Of a DNA stretch of 7,386 nucleotides, positions 1 through 6,613 are shown in pieces; within the stretch, counting starts at the first letter, position 1; each line of letters begins with the position of its first letter. Location: assembly GCA_017555925.1 (NCBI GenBank), contig JAFZFL010000099.1:1-7386 (forward strand), read 5' to 3'. Both the position numbers and the translations under genes were made by a program. This DNA comes from Bacteroidales bacterium (GTDB taxonomy: Bacteria; Bacteroidota; Bacteroidia; Bacteroidales; UBA932). The notes beneath the pieces were generated by a model, which had not been told where the DNA came from, searched no databases, and was given only the letters and a program-made list of their open reading frames with translations.

Positions 1-1
1 A

Positions 2-148
2 GGTGTAGGCAAGAGAGGTATTGGAAAGATTGACATCAGAAGCGGTGTATGCTATGTAAGCATATCTTCAAGAGCGGCAGAGTATGTTGTAACCGAAACC
101 AATGATACAGAGTATAGAGGACATAAACTTAAAACCTCCATAATCTGA
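2..148 (+). CDS. C-terminal end of a probable DEAD-box RNA helicase (DbpA-type RNA-binding tail), partial
   Basis: An open frame enters from the left edge and ends at TGA 146-148, giving 48 residues that begin GVGKRGIGKIDI. The pattern of a Gly-rich stretch, IGKI, a short beta strand (VCYVSIS), an Ala/Glu helix (RAAEYVV) and a final basic strand (RGHKLKTSII) matches the end of the RRM-like DbpA RNA-binding domain found at the C-terminus of DEAD-box helicases. In that family the domain anchors the helicase to structured RNA such as 23S rRNA. The helicase core with its DEAD and SAT motifs lies outside the window, so the family call rests on this tail only. It converges with the flippase gene, leaving just 9 bases between the two stop codons, and no clear terminator is visible between them. 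Confidence 0.6.
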   Translation, partial: GVGKRGIGKIDIRSGVCYVSISSRAAEYVVTETNDTEYRGHKLKTSII

Positions 149-157
149 TCAGGAATT

Positions 158-1699
158 TCAGAATCTGACATATTTGCGTAAAAAGAGCGTAACAAAGTTC
201 TTTTCACCTGAATCAAGACAGAAGAGCCATACAGCGGCAGCTCCCGCTATGACTGTTGTTGTACCCACTATCAGGAATCTGACAAGACTCTCCTCAATAA
301 AGAGACTTTCCAAACCACAGAAAAGAAGAAGCACAAAAGCCAATATTGTAACAGGCTTAACCACATTTGTAAAGAATCGTGAAACCGACATACCTGTCTT
401 TGACTTCACATCTGTAAAAAGGTAGACTACATACCCTATCTGAGCAAATAGAGAGAGTATCAGCGGTGCATATACCGGCATACCCAGTTCAAGTATAAAG
501 TATGATAGCGGAAGGACAGCTATTGTTATCAATCTGCCCTTTACCTCCATGCGCACAAGCTTTCCTGTTGCATTTATTATAGTGGACATTCCAAAAGTAA
601 GAACAAAAAAGAGTGACTCAATAAGAACTATCCGTGTAAAACAGACGGCATAGGCAGGAACATCCTTAAGCCATATATCAAGTATGAACTGGGTCTCAAT
701 GACAAGAGGGAAGATTAGCATAAGCATAAGAAGCATGGAGTATTTTGCATTCCTCTCAAACAAAAAGAGCATTTGCTCAAAATCCCTTGCAGCATATGAT
801 TTTACTATCTGTGGCTTTATGGGGGTATTTATACACTCTACCATTCTAAGTACTGCTGTATTTACCTGTTTGGCCACTCCTGTAGCAGCATTGAGGGCAG
901 CACCTCCAAAAAGGTTCAAAATAACATTTACACCCTGATTTGTTAGAGTAACTATGGTATTGCCCCAAAAAGAGAGTCCCATAAATGAGAGCATCTCCTT
1001 TAAAAGAGGCTTGCTCCATTTGAGTCTGAAAACACATTCGTCAAATTTGGAGCCTGCAAATATAAAATAGGCAACTGTCTGAAGTATCTGTATAAGGGCA
1101 ATTGCTATGGCATATACAACAAGATTGTCGGGAGTACCATAAATATCTATCAAAACAACAACCGCAAGCCTTGCACATACATCAAATATACCCATTAAAG
1201 CAAAAAAGCCCATTCTTTCGCGTGCAATTACAGCTCCTTGAAAAGGAATTTGGAGAATGGTAAAGAGTACCGCAGCAAGTGAAAACTGATATACCCAAAA
1301 GGTAGCCCACTCCCTTCCCGACGGAATATTGAGTTCATTCTGCACAAACCACACACCAAAGCTCTCGCCTACAAGCATAAAAGCAAGGAAAATCATCACA
1401 AAGATTGTGAGGCTCTGCGCAAAATAACCTCTTGTCTTATCAATGTCACCCTCTCCCAGACCAATATTCAGAAATCTTTGTACTGTTCCCGACAAACTTC
1501 CGGATATTACCGTAAATATTGAGACTATTCCACCAACCAACGAGTATATTCCAAAATCATCAACTCCCAAAATCTCCAGCACAACCCTTGACGTATAGAG
1601 AGAAATAATCATAATGAAGAACATCCGCAAATACATATATGCAGAGTTTTTCAATATTCTCTTATGATTGGACTGATTTTGCGATGAATCCATATTCAC
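158..1699 (-). CDS. Flippase of the MATE/Wzx (MOP) superfamily, polysaccharide-type
   Basis: A 513-residue integral membrane protein with roughly 12-14 hydrophobic segments (for example around residues 22-42, 51-68, 95-117, 132-155, 163-186, 193-214, 320-340, 352-372, 388-404, 410-428, 450-468 and 472-494). The N-terminus (NSAYMYLRMFFIMIISLYTSR, then LGVDDFGIYSLVGG) is typical of Bacteroidales proteins annotated as lipopolysaccharide or polysaccharide biosynthesis flippases. Such proteins move undecaprenyl-linked glycans or similar lipid-linked substrates across the inner membrane; the substrate here is unknown. The longest frame opens with GTG at 1699, but an in-frame ATG two codons later (1691-1693) is an equally good start. 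A GGGAG stretch lies about 17 bases upstream, too far to be a convincing ribosome binding site. No glycosyltransferases flank it, so it looks like an orphan flippase rather than part of a capsule or O-antigen locus. A MATE drug exporter is less likely given its similarity to Wzx-type sequences. The gene ends with TGA. Confidence 0.8.
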   Translation of the reverse strand: MNMDSSQNQSNHKRILKNSAYMYLRMFFIMIISLYTSRVVLEILGVDDFGIYSLVGGIVSIFTVISGSLSGTVQRFLNIGLGEGDIDKTRGYFAQSLTIFVMIFLAFMLVGESFGVWFVQNELNIPSGREWATFWVYQFSLAAVLFTILQIPFQGAVIARERMGFFALMGIFDVCARLAVVVLIDIYGTPDNLVVYAIAIALIQILQTVAYFIFAGSKFDECVFRLKWSKPLLKEMLSFMGLSFWGNTIVTLTNQGVNVILNLFGGAALNAATGVAKQVNTAVLRMVECINTPIKPQIVKSYAARDFEQMLFLFERNAKYSMLLMLMLIFPLVIETQFILDIWLKDVPAYAVCFTRIVLIESLFFVLTFGMSTIINATGKLVRMEVKGRLITIAVLPLSYFILELGMPVYAPLILSLFAQIGYVVYLFTDVKSKTGMSVSRFFTNVVKPVTILAFVLLLFCGLESLFIEESLVRFLIVGTTTVIAGAAAVWLFCLDSGEKNFVTLFLRKYVRF

Positions 1700-1738
1700 A
1701 ACCGGTTAATTTGTCGCTCCCTAATCTGTAAGTGTTTG

Positions 1739-1774
1739 CAAATATACAAAAAAGAAGCACTCCTCCCCTACAAA
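1739..1774 (-). promoter_or_regulatory. Candidate Bacteroidetes promoter for the flippase gene
   Basis: The minus strand carries TATATTTG at 1746-1739, an exact match to the Bacteroidetes -7 consensus TAnnTTTG. A TTTG lies further upstream at 1774-1771. The spacer is 24 bases, longer than the usual 19-21, and the TTTG sits in the T-tract of the tRNA terminator, so the -33 assignment is weak. Transcription would start near 1731 and give a leader of about 30 bases. The element lies just after the upstream terminator, where a new promoter is expected. Confidence 0.4.
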
Positions 1775-1808
1775 AATAAAGAGAGAAGTTCATCTCTGAA
1801 CCTCTCTC
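1772..1808 (-). terminator. Intrinsic terminator after tRNA-Arg
   Basis: Read on the minus strand, GAGAGAGGTTC (1808-1798) pairs with GAACTTCTCTC (1791-1781) in an 11-pair stem with one G-U pair and a 6-base loop. The stem is followed directly by a T-rich tract (TTTATTTTT). It begins three bases past the tRNA discriminator base. This is a standard rho-independent terminator and should separate the tRNA transcript from the flippase gene. Confidence 0.85.
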
Positions 1809-1810
1809 AG

Positions 1811-1882
1811 TAGCCCCAACAGGACTCGAACCTGTATTTAAAGTTTAGGAAACTTTCGTTCTATCCCTTGAACTATAGGGCC
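1811..1882 (-). tRNA. tRNA-Arg, anticodon CCU
   Basis: A 72-base cloverleaf folds on the minus strand. The acceptor arm is GGCCCTA with TGGGGCT (a G1-U72 wobble and a U6-G67 wobble), with bases 8-9 TA. The D stem is GTTC/GAAC with an 8-base loop containing GGG. The anticodon stem is AAAGT/ACTTT around the loop TTCCTAA, giving anticodon CCT at 1849-1847, which reads the Arg codon AGG. The variable loop has 4 bases, the T arm is ACAGG-TTCGAGT-CCTGT, and the discriminator is A at 1811. The CCA end is not encoded (CTG follows) and must be added enzymatically. The gene lies 37 bases past the fabH stop and appears to have its own promoter and terminator. Confidence 0.92.
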
Positions 1883-1902
1883 AATTGCATCCTTACGGGG
1901 TG

Positions 1903-1933
1903 CAAATATAGTAATTTTTTTAGTAAGCCCAAC
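1903..1933 (-). promoter_or_regulatory. Probable promoter for tRNA-Arg
   Basis: On the minus strand TATATTTG (1910-1903) matches the Bacteroidetes -7 element exactly. GTTG at 1933-1930, one mismatch from the -33 TTTG, lies 19 bases upstream, within the usual spacing. The -33 element falls inside the last codons of fabH. Transcription would start about 13-15 bases before the mature tRNA 5' end at 1882, a reasonable leader for RNase P. This supports independent expression of the tRNA rather than read-through from the fabH operon. Confidence 0.6.
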
Positions 1934-2903
1934 GGTATAGGATGGAGCCCCAAGTAAATCCTGCGCCAAAAGCGGAGAATATAAGAGTATCACCCTTCTT
2001 GAACCTCTCTTTGAAATCCCACAAAGCCAATGGAATTGAAGTGCCGGCAGTGTTTCCAAACTTCTCAATATCAATAAGTATCTTATCTGTTGTAAGTCCC
2101 ATTCTTCTGCCTGTTGCATCAATAATACGCAAATTCGCCTGGTGAGGGATAAGATATGCAATATCATCTGCTTTAAGATTATGGCGCTCCATCATCTCAA
2201 CAGAGACATCTGCCATACGCGACACAGCATACTTGAAGACTTGCTGACCCTCCTGATGGATAAAATGCTGACGATTTCTGACTGTCTCTTCGGTAGGAGG
2301 ATACAACGAACCGCCTGCTGTCTGATAAAGATAATGGCGGCCGACACCATCTACATGCGTAATTGAATCCTGGAATCCAAGAGTATCATCATCTGTTGGC
2401 TCAATAAGCATCGCAACTGCAGCATCTCCAAAAAGAGGACAAGTTGTTCTATCTTCATAGTTGGTCATACCACTCATTCTCTCTCCACACACAAGCACAG
2501 CCTTTTTGTATTGTCCTGTTTCAACAAACCTTCTAACAGTTTCAAAACTGAAGAGAAAGCCGCAACATCCTGCGTTAATATCATAGCCCCAAGCATTTAG
2601 AATACCACATTTGTCTGATATAATATTTGCTGTAGCAGGGAATAACATATCCGGGCTTACAGTAGCACAAAGCAACAAATCGACCTCCTCAGGTTTTGTA
2701 TTAGTTGCAGCCAACAATTTCTTGACAGCTTGCTCGCCCATAAACGAAGTACCCAATCCATCCTCTTTCAATATCCTTCTCTCCTTAATACCCACGCGGC
2801 TCATTATCCACTCGTCTGAGGTATCAACCATTTTTGACAACTCCTCATTGGTAAGTACATAATCGGGCAAATAAGCCTCAATACCTGTAATAATTGCTTT
2901 CAT
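1920..2903 (-). CDS. fabH: Beta-ketoacyl-[acyl-carrier-protein] synthase III (FabH)
   Basis: FabH condenses an acyl-CoA primer, usually acetyl-CoA or a branched short-chain acyl-CoA, with malonyl-ACP to start each fatty-acid chain in the cytoplasm. The 327-residue length is normal. The thiolase-fold triad is intact: Cys113 in INAGCCGF, His254 in IPHQAN and Asn284 in KFGNTAGTS. The N-terminal signature TSDEWIMSRVGIKERR (residues 28-43) and the C-terminal GAGFTWGS are also typical. The active-site segment reads AGCCGF where many homologues have AACAGF; the first of the two cysteines is the nucleophile by alignment. The gene starts with ATG at 2903, 35 bases after plsX, and ends with TAA. It is the last gene of the yceD-rpmF-plsX-fabH operon. 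No fabD, fabG or acpP follows; a tRNA gene does. Primer preference cannot be read from sequence alone. Confidence 0.95.
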   Translation of the reverse strand: MKAIITGIEAYLPDYVLTNEELSKMVDTSDEWIMSRVGIKERRILKEDGLGTSFMGEQAVKKLLAATNTKPEEVDLLLCATVSPDMLFPATANIISDKCGILNAWGYDINAGCCGFLFSFETVRRFVETGQYKKAVLVCGERMSGMTNYEDRTTCPLFGDAAVAMLIEPTDDDTLGFQDSITHVDGVGRHYLYQTAGGSLYPPTEETVRNRQHFIHQEGQQVFKYAVSRMADVSVEMMERHNLKADDIAYLIPHQANLRIIDATGRRMGLTTDKILIDIEKFGNTAGTSIPLALWDFKERFKKGDTLIFSAFGAGFTWGSILYRWAY

Positions 2904-2938
2904 TTTAGGTTTATTTTAGTACCCCGACAGATATAGGA

Positions 2939-3889
2939 TTACTGGTTTATCATAGCATCCTGCACCCTCTCAACCAATCTGTTCTTAACCGATTTCTCTG
3001 CTTCAAGAATCATATTCCTTATAGCAAGAGGGGTTGATGCACCATGACCTATAACTACAGGAGCAGTAACACCCAAAACAGGTGTACCGCCATAATATTC
3101 GTAATTAAATCTACTCAAAAAAGGATGGTTAACTCCCAATTTTGAGAACATTTCATACATGCTCTCCGTCTGCTTCAGACAAACATTGCCTACAAAGCCG
3201 TCTGTAACAAGCACATCGGCAATTCCTCCATTGAAGAGAGAATTTGCCTCCATGTTTCCAACGAAGTTAATCTCATTGGAGGCCTCCATCAATTTATACG
3301 CCTCTTGAGCCACAAGAGTTCCCTTCTCCCTCTCCTCTCCTATGTTCAACAGCGCCACTCGCGGATTATCTATTCCCATCATAGTACGGGCATAAATAGA
3401 TCCCAGTATAGCAAACTGGAACAACATCTTGGGCTTGGTATCTGTATTGAGGCCAACATCAAGTATAAGCATATTCTTTCCATTGGCAAGAGGAATCTGA
3501 GCCGAGATACAGGGGCGCATCAAACCTTTAAGAGTTTTAAGGGTATAGACACAACCTGTAAGCATTGCTCCCGTGCTTCCCGCACTGGCAAATGCATCAA
3601 TCTCTCCCTCCATAAGCTTGGCAAAACCCACATTGATACTTGAATCAACCTTCTTTATGTATGATTTCACCGGATGCTCACCCATACCAATCGCTTGGGA
3701 GGCATGTATCACTACAAAATTACCGGAGTCCAAACCGTAATGACGGCAGACTTCGGTAATCTTTTCCTGGTCACCTACCAGAAAAATTTTTGTTTCAGAA
3801 TCAAGATGAGAATAGGCATCAATTACCCCCAAAATTACATTTTCGGGGGCATAATCTCCACCCATTGCATCAACTCCAATTCTGATCAT
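2939..3889 (-). CDS. plsX: Phosphate acyltransferase (PlsX)
   Basis: PlsX converts acyl-ACP and inorganic phosphate to acyl-phosphate, the acyl donor for PlsY in the first step of phospholipid synthesis; in other bacteria it is a peripheral membrane enzyme. With the ATG at 3889 the protein has 316 residues. Family motifs are clear: IRIGVDAMGGDYAPE at the N-terminus, IGMGEHPVKSYIKKVDSSI, then SAGSTGAML, LDVGLNTD, ALLNIGEE and VLVTDGFVGN. The frame is also open one codon further upstream to a TTG that directly abuts the rpmF stop (TAATTGATG on the minus strand); the ATG is preferred because it gives the standard M-I-R-I-G-V-D start. The 3-base gap to rpmF suggests translational coupling. Most homologues have Asn where this one has the second Ser of SAGSTGA. 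The stop is TAA. Confidence 0.95.
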   Translation of the reverse strand: MIRIGVDAMGGDYAPENVILGVIDAYSHLDSETKIFLVGDQEKITEVCRHYGLDSGNFVVIHASQAIGMGEHPVKSYIKKVDSSINVGFAKLMEGEIDAFASAGSTGAMLTGCVYTLKTLKGLMRPCISAQIPLANGKNMLILDVGLNTDTKPKMLFQFAILGSIYARTMMGIDNPRVALLNIGEEREKGTLVAQEAYKLMEASNEINFVGNMEANSLFNGGIADVLVTDGFVGNVCLKQTESMYEMFSKLGVNHPFLSRFNYEYYGGTPVLGVTAPVVIGHGASTPLAIRNMILEAEKSVKNRLVERVQDAMINQ

Positions 3890-3892
3890 CAA

Positions 3893-4075
3893 TTACGCGT
3901 TAGCTTTTTCAATAATCAAACGGCCACGATAGTAACCACACTCTGGGCAAACATGGTGGTATCTAACTGTAGCACCGCAGTTTGAACAAGATGCAAGTGT
4001 AGGAACTACTGCTTTATCGTGAGTTCTACGTTTGTTTCTACGCTGTTTTGAAATTTTGTGTTTAGGATGTGCCAT
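3893..4075 (-). CDS. rpmF: 50S ribosomal protein L32
   Basis: A 60-residue, strongly basic protein beginning MAHPKHKISKQRRNKRRTH, the usual L32 start. Two CxxC pairs (Cys30/Cys33 and Cys43/Cys46, in SCSNCG and VCPECG) form the zinc-binding form of L32. L32 is a small protein of the large ribosomal subunit. Homologues without the cysteines occur in other bacteria, often as zinc-independent paralogues; this is the zinc-binding version. The ATG at 4075 is 20 bases after the yceD stop and the gene ends with TAA three bases before the plsX ATG, so it sits inside the operon. The upstream bases (AAGTAGAG) offer only a weak ribosome binding site, as is common in Bacteroidota. Confidence 0.97.
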   Translation of the reverse strand: MAHPKHKISKQRRNKRRTHDKAVVPTLASCSNCGATVRYHHVCPECGYYRGRLIIEKANA

Positions 4076-4095
4076 CTCTACTTATTTTTTAATTG

Positions 4096-4647
4096 TTATT
4101 TCTTATTTTTAAGCAACTCGCCCAAAGCGCCAAACGGCGAATTGGTCTCATTACTGCTCTCTTGCTTAACATTTGCTGCATCCAAGCCACTCAACTTAGC
4201 CATCATCTGAGGATTGCAGCCCCCCTCTTCATGGACCTTCTGCAACGGCAGATTAACACATACATAATCATATATGAACTGCCTCAAATCCAACTCACCA
4301 TCCAGCGGATCAACAACAAGGAACTCATCACTTTGAGGATCTTCATCCGTTTTGGCAAACTTCACAGCCAAAGATGCTGTAAAATCAACAGGCAGATCAA
4401 GATCATCAAGACACCTGTCACACTCCACCGTTACAGTTCCTTCAATCTCACTGGAAACATTCATCCATCCACCGCCTCTCTCCAATATAATCTTCACCTC
4501 CAAGGATGCATCCAAAATCTGTGTATTCTCAAATCCTCTGAAAAAAGCACCATCAACAGAAAAATCATACTCATACTTTCCTGTTTTAAGACCTTTAATT
4601 TGTATTATAAAGTCTTTATTTTCAATACGTTGCTCCCTCATAACCAT
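4096..4647 (-). CDS. yceD: YceD/DUF177 family protein (large-subunit rRNA accumulation protein)
   Basis: A 183-residue acidic protein of the DUF177 family. The diagnostic features are the motif VECDRCLDDLDLPV (Cys76 and Cys79) in the middle, the DLRQFIYDYVCVNLPLQKVHEEG region (about 120-142) with a following Cys144, and a C-terminus ending in ALGELLKN. In E. coli and plants, members of this family are needed for normal 23S rRNA accumulation. Its position directly upstream of rpmF is the conserved arrangement in many bacteria and strongly supports the call. The frame starts with ATG at 4647; a second ATG two codons later (4641-4639) is also possible. It is the first gene of the operon and has a -7-like element just upstream. 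The stop is TAA. Confidence 0.9.
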   Translation of the reverse strand: MVMREQRIENKDFIIQIKGLKTGKYEYDFSVDGAFFRGFENTQILDASLEVKIILERGGGWMNVSSEIEGTVTVECDRCLDDLDLPVDFTASLAVKFAKTDEDPQSDEFLVVDPLDGELDLRQFIYDYVCVNLPLQKVHEEGGCNPQMMAKLSGLDAANVKQESSNETNSPFGALGELLKNKK

Positions 4648-4669
4648 TCAAAAACCCATAAAGAGCGTG

Positions 4670-4701
4670 CAAAGATAGTCATTATTAAGCAAAAAGGCAA
4701 C
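4670..4701 (-). promoter_or_regulatory. Probable promoter of the yceD-rpmF-plsX-fabH operon
   Basis: The 62-base gap between bipA and yceD holds TATCTTTG on the minus strand (4677-4670), an exact TAnnTTTG match. GTTG (4701-4698), one mismatch from TTTG, lies 20 bases upstream. An exact TTTG at 4704-4701 would need a spacer of 23. Transcription would begin near 4662 and leave a leader of about 15 bases before the yceD ATG. No terminator hairpin is visible after bipA, so some read-through from bipA is also possible. Confidence 0.6.
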
Positions 4702-4709
4702 AAAAATTT

Positions 4710-6512
4710 CTACAAATTCTTTTGTCGGCGCTTGCGCTCATTTTCATCCAAATAAATTTTTCTGATACGCATCGATTTGGGAGTAACCTCAACAAGTTCA
4801 TCCTCCTGAATATACTCAAGCATCTCCTCCAAAGAGAATTGCAGTGGTGGTGGAAGAACAGCCTTGTCATCGGTACCTGACGCCCTCACATTTGTAAGTT
4901 TTTTTGTCTTGCATACGTTAATTGTCAAATCACCTATTCTTGTATGCTCGCCGATAACCTGTCCTCCATATATCTCCTCACCTGGGAATATCACAAACTT
5001 TCCTCTATCCTGAAGTTTGTCCATTGCATAAGCAACTGCCGTTCCTGTCTCCATTGCAATCAAAGAGCCGTTTGTACGCATCTCAATCTCTCCCTTATAT
5101 GGCTCATACCCCTTGAATCTGTGTGCAACAATAGCCTCACCCTGCGTAGCGGTAAGAAGATTACTTCTCAGACCTATAATTCCACGTGCAGGAATGTCAA
5201 AGTCAAGATGTACCCTGTCCTCCCTATGATCCATATGAAGCAATGCTCCTTTACGGCGGGTAGTCATCTCTATTACCCTTCCTACCATTTCTTCAGGAAC
5301 ATCTATTGTAAGATGCTCTATAGGTTCGCATCTTACACCATTTATATTCTTGTCAATAACCTTAGGCTGTCCTACCTGCAACTCAAACCCCTCTCTTCTC
5401 ATTGTCTCAATAAGTACCGACAGATGCAACACACCCCTGCCCGACACTACAAAAGAGTCTGAGGTCACACCATCCTTGACCCTGAGCGCAAGATTCTTTT
5501 CAAGTTCCTTCTCCAACCTCTCCTTGAGATGTCTTGAGGTAACAAACTTACCCTCTTTTCCAAAGAAAGGAGAGTCGTTAATACAGAACAACATACTCAT
5601 CGTAGGCTCATCAATTGAGATTGGTGGCAATGCCTCCGGATTCTCATAATCTGCAATGGTATCTCCAATTTCGAAACCGTCAATACCCACAACAGCACAA
5701 ATATCTCCACTTACATCAAAATCAACCTTCTTCTTACCCAAACCATCAAACACCATCAACTCCTTGATACGGCTCTTTTCCATTGAACCGTCTCGCTTGC
5801 ACAAAGTGATATTCTGGTTTGCCTTCAAAGTACCTCTTTTAACCCTTCCAATTGCTATACGTCCTACGTATGGAGAGTATTCAAGAGATGAGATAAGCAT
5901 CTGACAAGTTCCCTCCTCCTGCTCCGGAGCCGGAATCTCATCAAGAATAATATCCAACAAAGGCGATATATCTTTTGCAGGTGTCTTCCAGTCTGCCGAC
6001 ATCCATCCCTGCTTTGCACTTCCGTACATAGTCTTGAAATCCAATTGGTCTTCAGAGGCATTCAGACTGAACATAAGATCAAAAACCTGCTCATTTACCT
6101 CCTCCGGACGGCAATTGAGCTTATCAACCTTGTTTACTACAACAACCGGCTTCTTACCCATCTCTATTGCCTTCTGCAACACAAATCTTGTTTGCGGCAT
6201 TGTTCCCTCAAAAGCATCTACAAGCAAAAGCACTCCATCTGCCATATTGAGCACACGCTCAACCTCTCCGCCAAAATCGGCATGGCCAGGCGTGTCAATG
6301 ATGTTTATCTTGTAATCCTTATAGGGTACGCTTACATTCTTTGCGAGGATTGTAATACCTCTCTCCCTTTCCAGATCATTGTTATCCAGAATGAGCTCGC
6401 CCAACTTTTCAGCATTTCTTGTAAGCAGAGCATGCTGAATCATCTTGTCCACCAAAGTAGTCTTTCCGTGGTCTACGTGGGCTATGATTGCTATATTTCT
6501 AATTTTTTGCAT
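4710..6512 (-). CDS. typA: Ribosome-associated translational GTPase BipA/TypA
   Basis: A 600-residue translational GTPase, the normal length for BipA/TypA. All G motifs are present: G1 AHVDHGKT (11-18), G2 RGITI (51-55), G3 DTPGH (73-77), G4 NKVD (127-130) and G5 GSAK (164-167). These are followed by the beta-barrel domain (about 200-300), EF-G-like domains, and the BipA-specific C-terminal part with LRSNLLTATQGEA, a GSLIAMETG stretch and GEEIYGGQVIGEH. The protein binds the 70S ribosome and in other bacteria supports ribosome assembly and growth at low temperature or under stress. LepA is excluded because LepA has a different C-terminal domain. The ATG at 6512 places the G1 motif at the usual distance from the N-terminus. 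The stop is TAG and the C-terminus (MRIRKIYLDENERKRRQK) is the normal family end, so TAG is read as stop here. Confidence 0.96.
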   Translation of the reverse strand: MQKIRNIAIIAHVDHGKTTLVDKMIQHALLTRNAEKLGELILDNNDLERERGITILAKNVSVPYKDYKINIIDTPGHADFGGEVERVLNMADGVLLLVDAFEGTMPQTRFVLQKAIEMGKKPVVVVNKVDKLNCRPEEVNEQVFDLMFSLNASEDQLDFKTMYGSAKQGWMSADWKTPAKDISPLLDIILDEIPAPEQEEGTCQMLISSLEYSPYVGRIAIGRVKRGTLKANQNITLCKRDGSMEKSRIKELMVFDGLGKKKVDFDVSGDICAVVGIDGFEIGDTIADYENPEALPPISIDEPTMSMLFCINDSPFFGKEGKFVTSRHLKERLEKELEKNLALRVKDGVTSDSFVVSGRGVLHLSVLIETMRREGFELQVGQPKVIDKNINGVRCEPIEHLTIDVPEEMVGRVIEMTTRRKGALLHMDHREDRVHLDFDIPARGIIGLRSNLLTATQGEAIVAHRFKGYEPYKGEIEMRTNGSLIAMETGTAVAYAMDKLQDRGKFVIFPGEEIYGGQVIGEHTRIGDLTINVCKTKKLTNVRASGTDDKAVLPPPLQFSLEEMLEYIQEDELVEVTPKSMRIRKIYLDENERKRRQKNL

Positions 6513-6613
6513 AATTATTCGGGTGCAAAAGTATAAATAATTATTTTTTTATAGTATTTTTGCACGTTATTTTTTCACAAAATAGACTAGTAACATATAA
6601 TAGATAATAGAAG
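6513..6613. promoter_or_regulatory. Divergent typA / guaA-like intergenic region with candidate -7 elements
   Basis: This 101-base, very AT-rich region must hold the promoters of both divergent genes. On the plus strand TATTTTTG (6555-6562) matches TAnnTTTG and would give the guaA-like gene a leader of about 45 bases. On the minus strand TACTTTTG (6533-6526) matches the same consensus and would give typA a short leader of under 15 bases. Neither has a clear TTTG at the expected -33 position, so both are candidates from the -7 match alone. A purine-rich stretch (AATAGAAG) lies just before the guaA-like ATG at 6614. No riboswitch fold or operator repeat was recognised. Confidence 0.4.

Noticed and set aside
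141..168. Possible bidirectional terminator between the helicase end and the flippase (TGATCA and TCAGAATCTGA palindromes)
   Set aside because: The inverted repeats are only 3-4 pairs long with no flanking T-tracts.
1886..1902. Small hairpin between fabH and the tRNA (GCACCC...GGATGC)
   Set aside because: Short stem with a mismatch and no T-tract after it, so not a convincing terminator; it lies within the tRNA leader.
1838..2167. Minus-strand open frame covering the tRNA and the end of fabH in another frame
   Set aside because: Overlaps the tRNA and fabH out of frame and has no family resemblance.
3890..3892. TTG start for plsX
   Set aside because: The next codon is an ATG that gives the standard family N-terminus; TTG adds a single non-conserved residue.
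4710..4712. Genome-wide TAG recoding to explain the amber codon in the guaA-like gene
   Set aside because: typA ends at TAG exactly at the family's normal C-terminus, so TAG acts as stop in this genome.
4093..4755. Plus-strand open frame of 220 codons antisense to yceD and the end of typA
   Set aside because: It lies opposite well-supported genes, matches no recognisable family, and its composition is what the reverse of these coding frames would give.
4944..5462. Plus-strand open frame of 172 codons inside typA
   Set aside because: Antisense to strongly conserved typA coding sequence; no promoter or recognisable domain.
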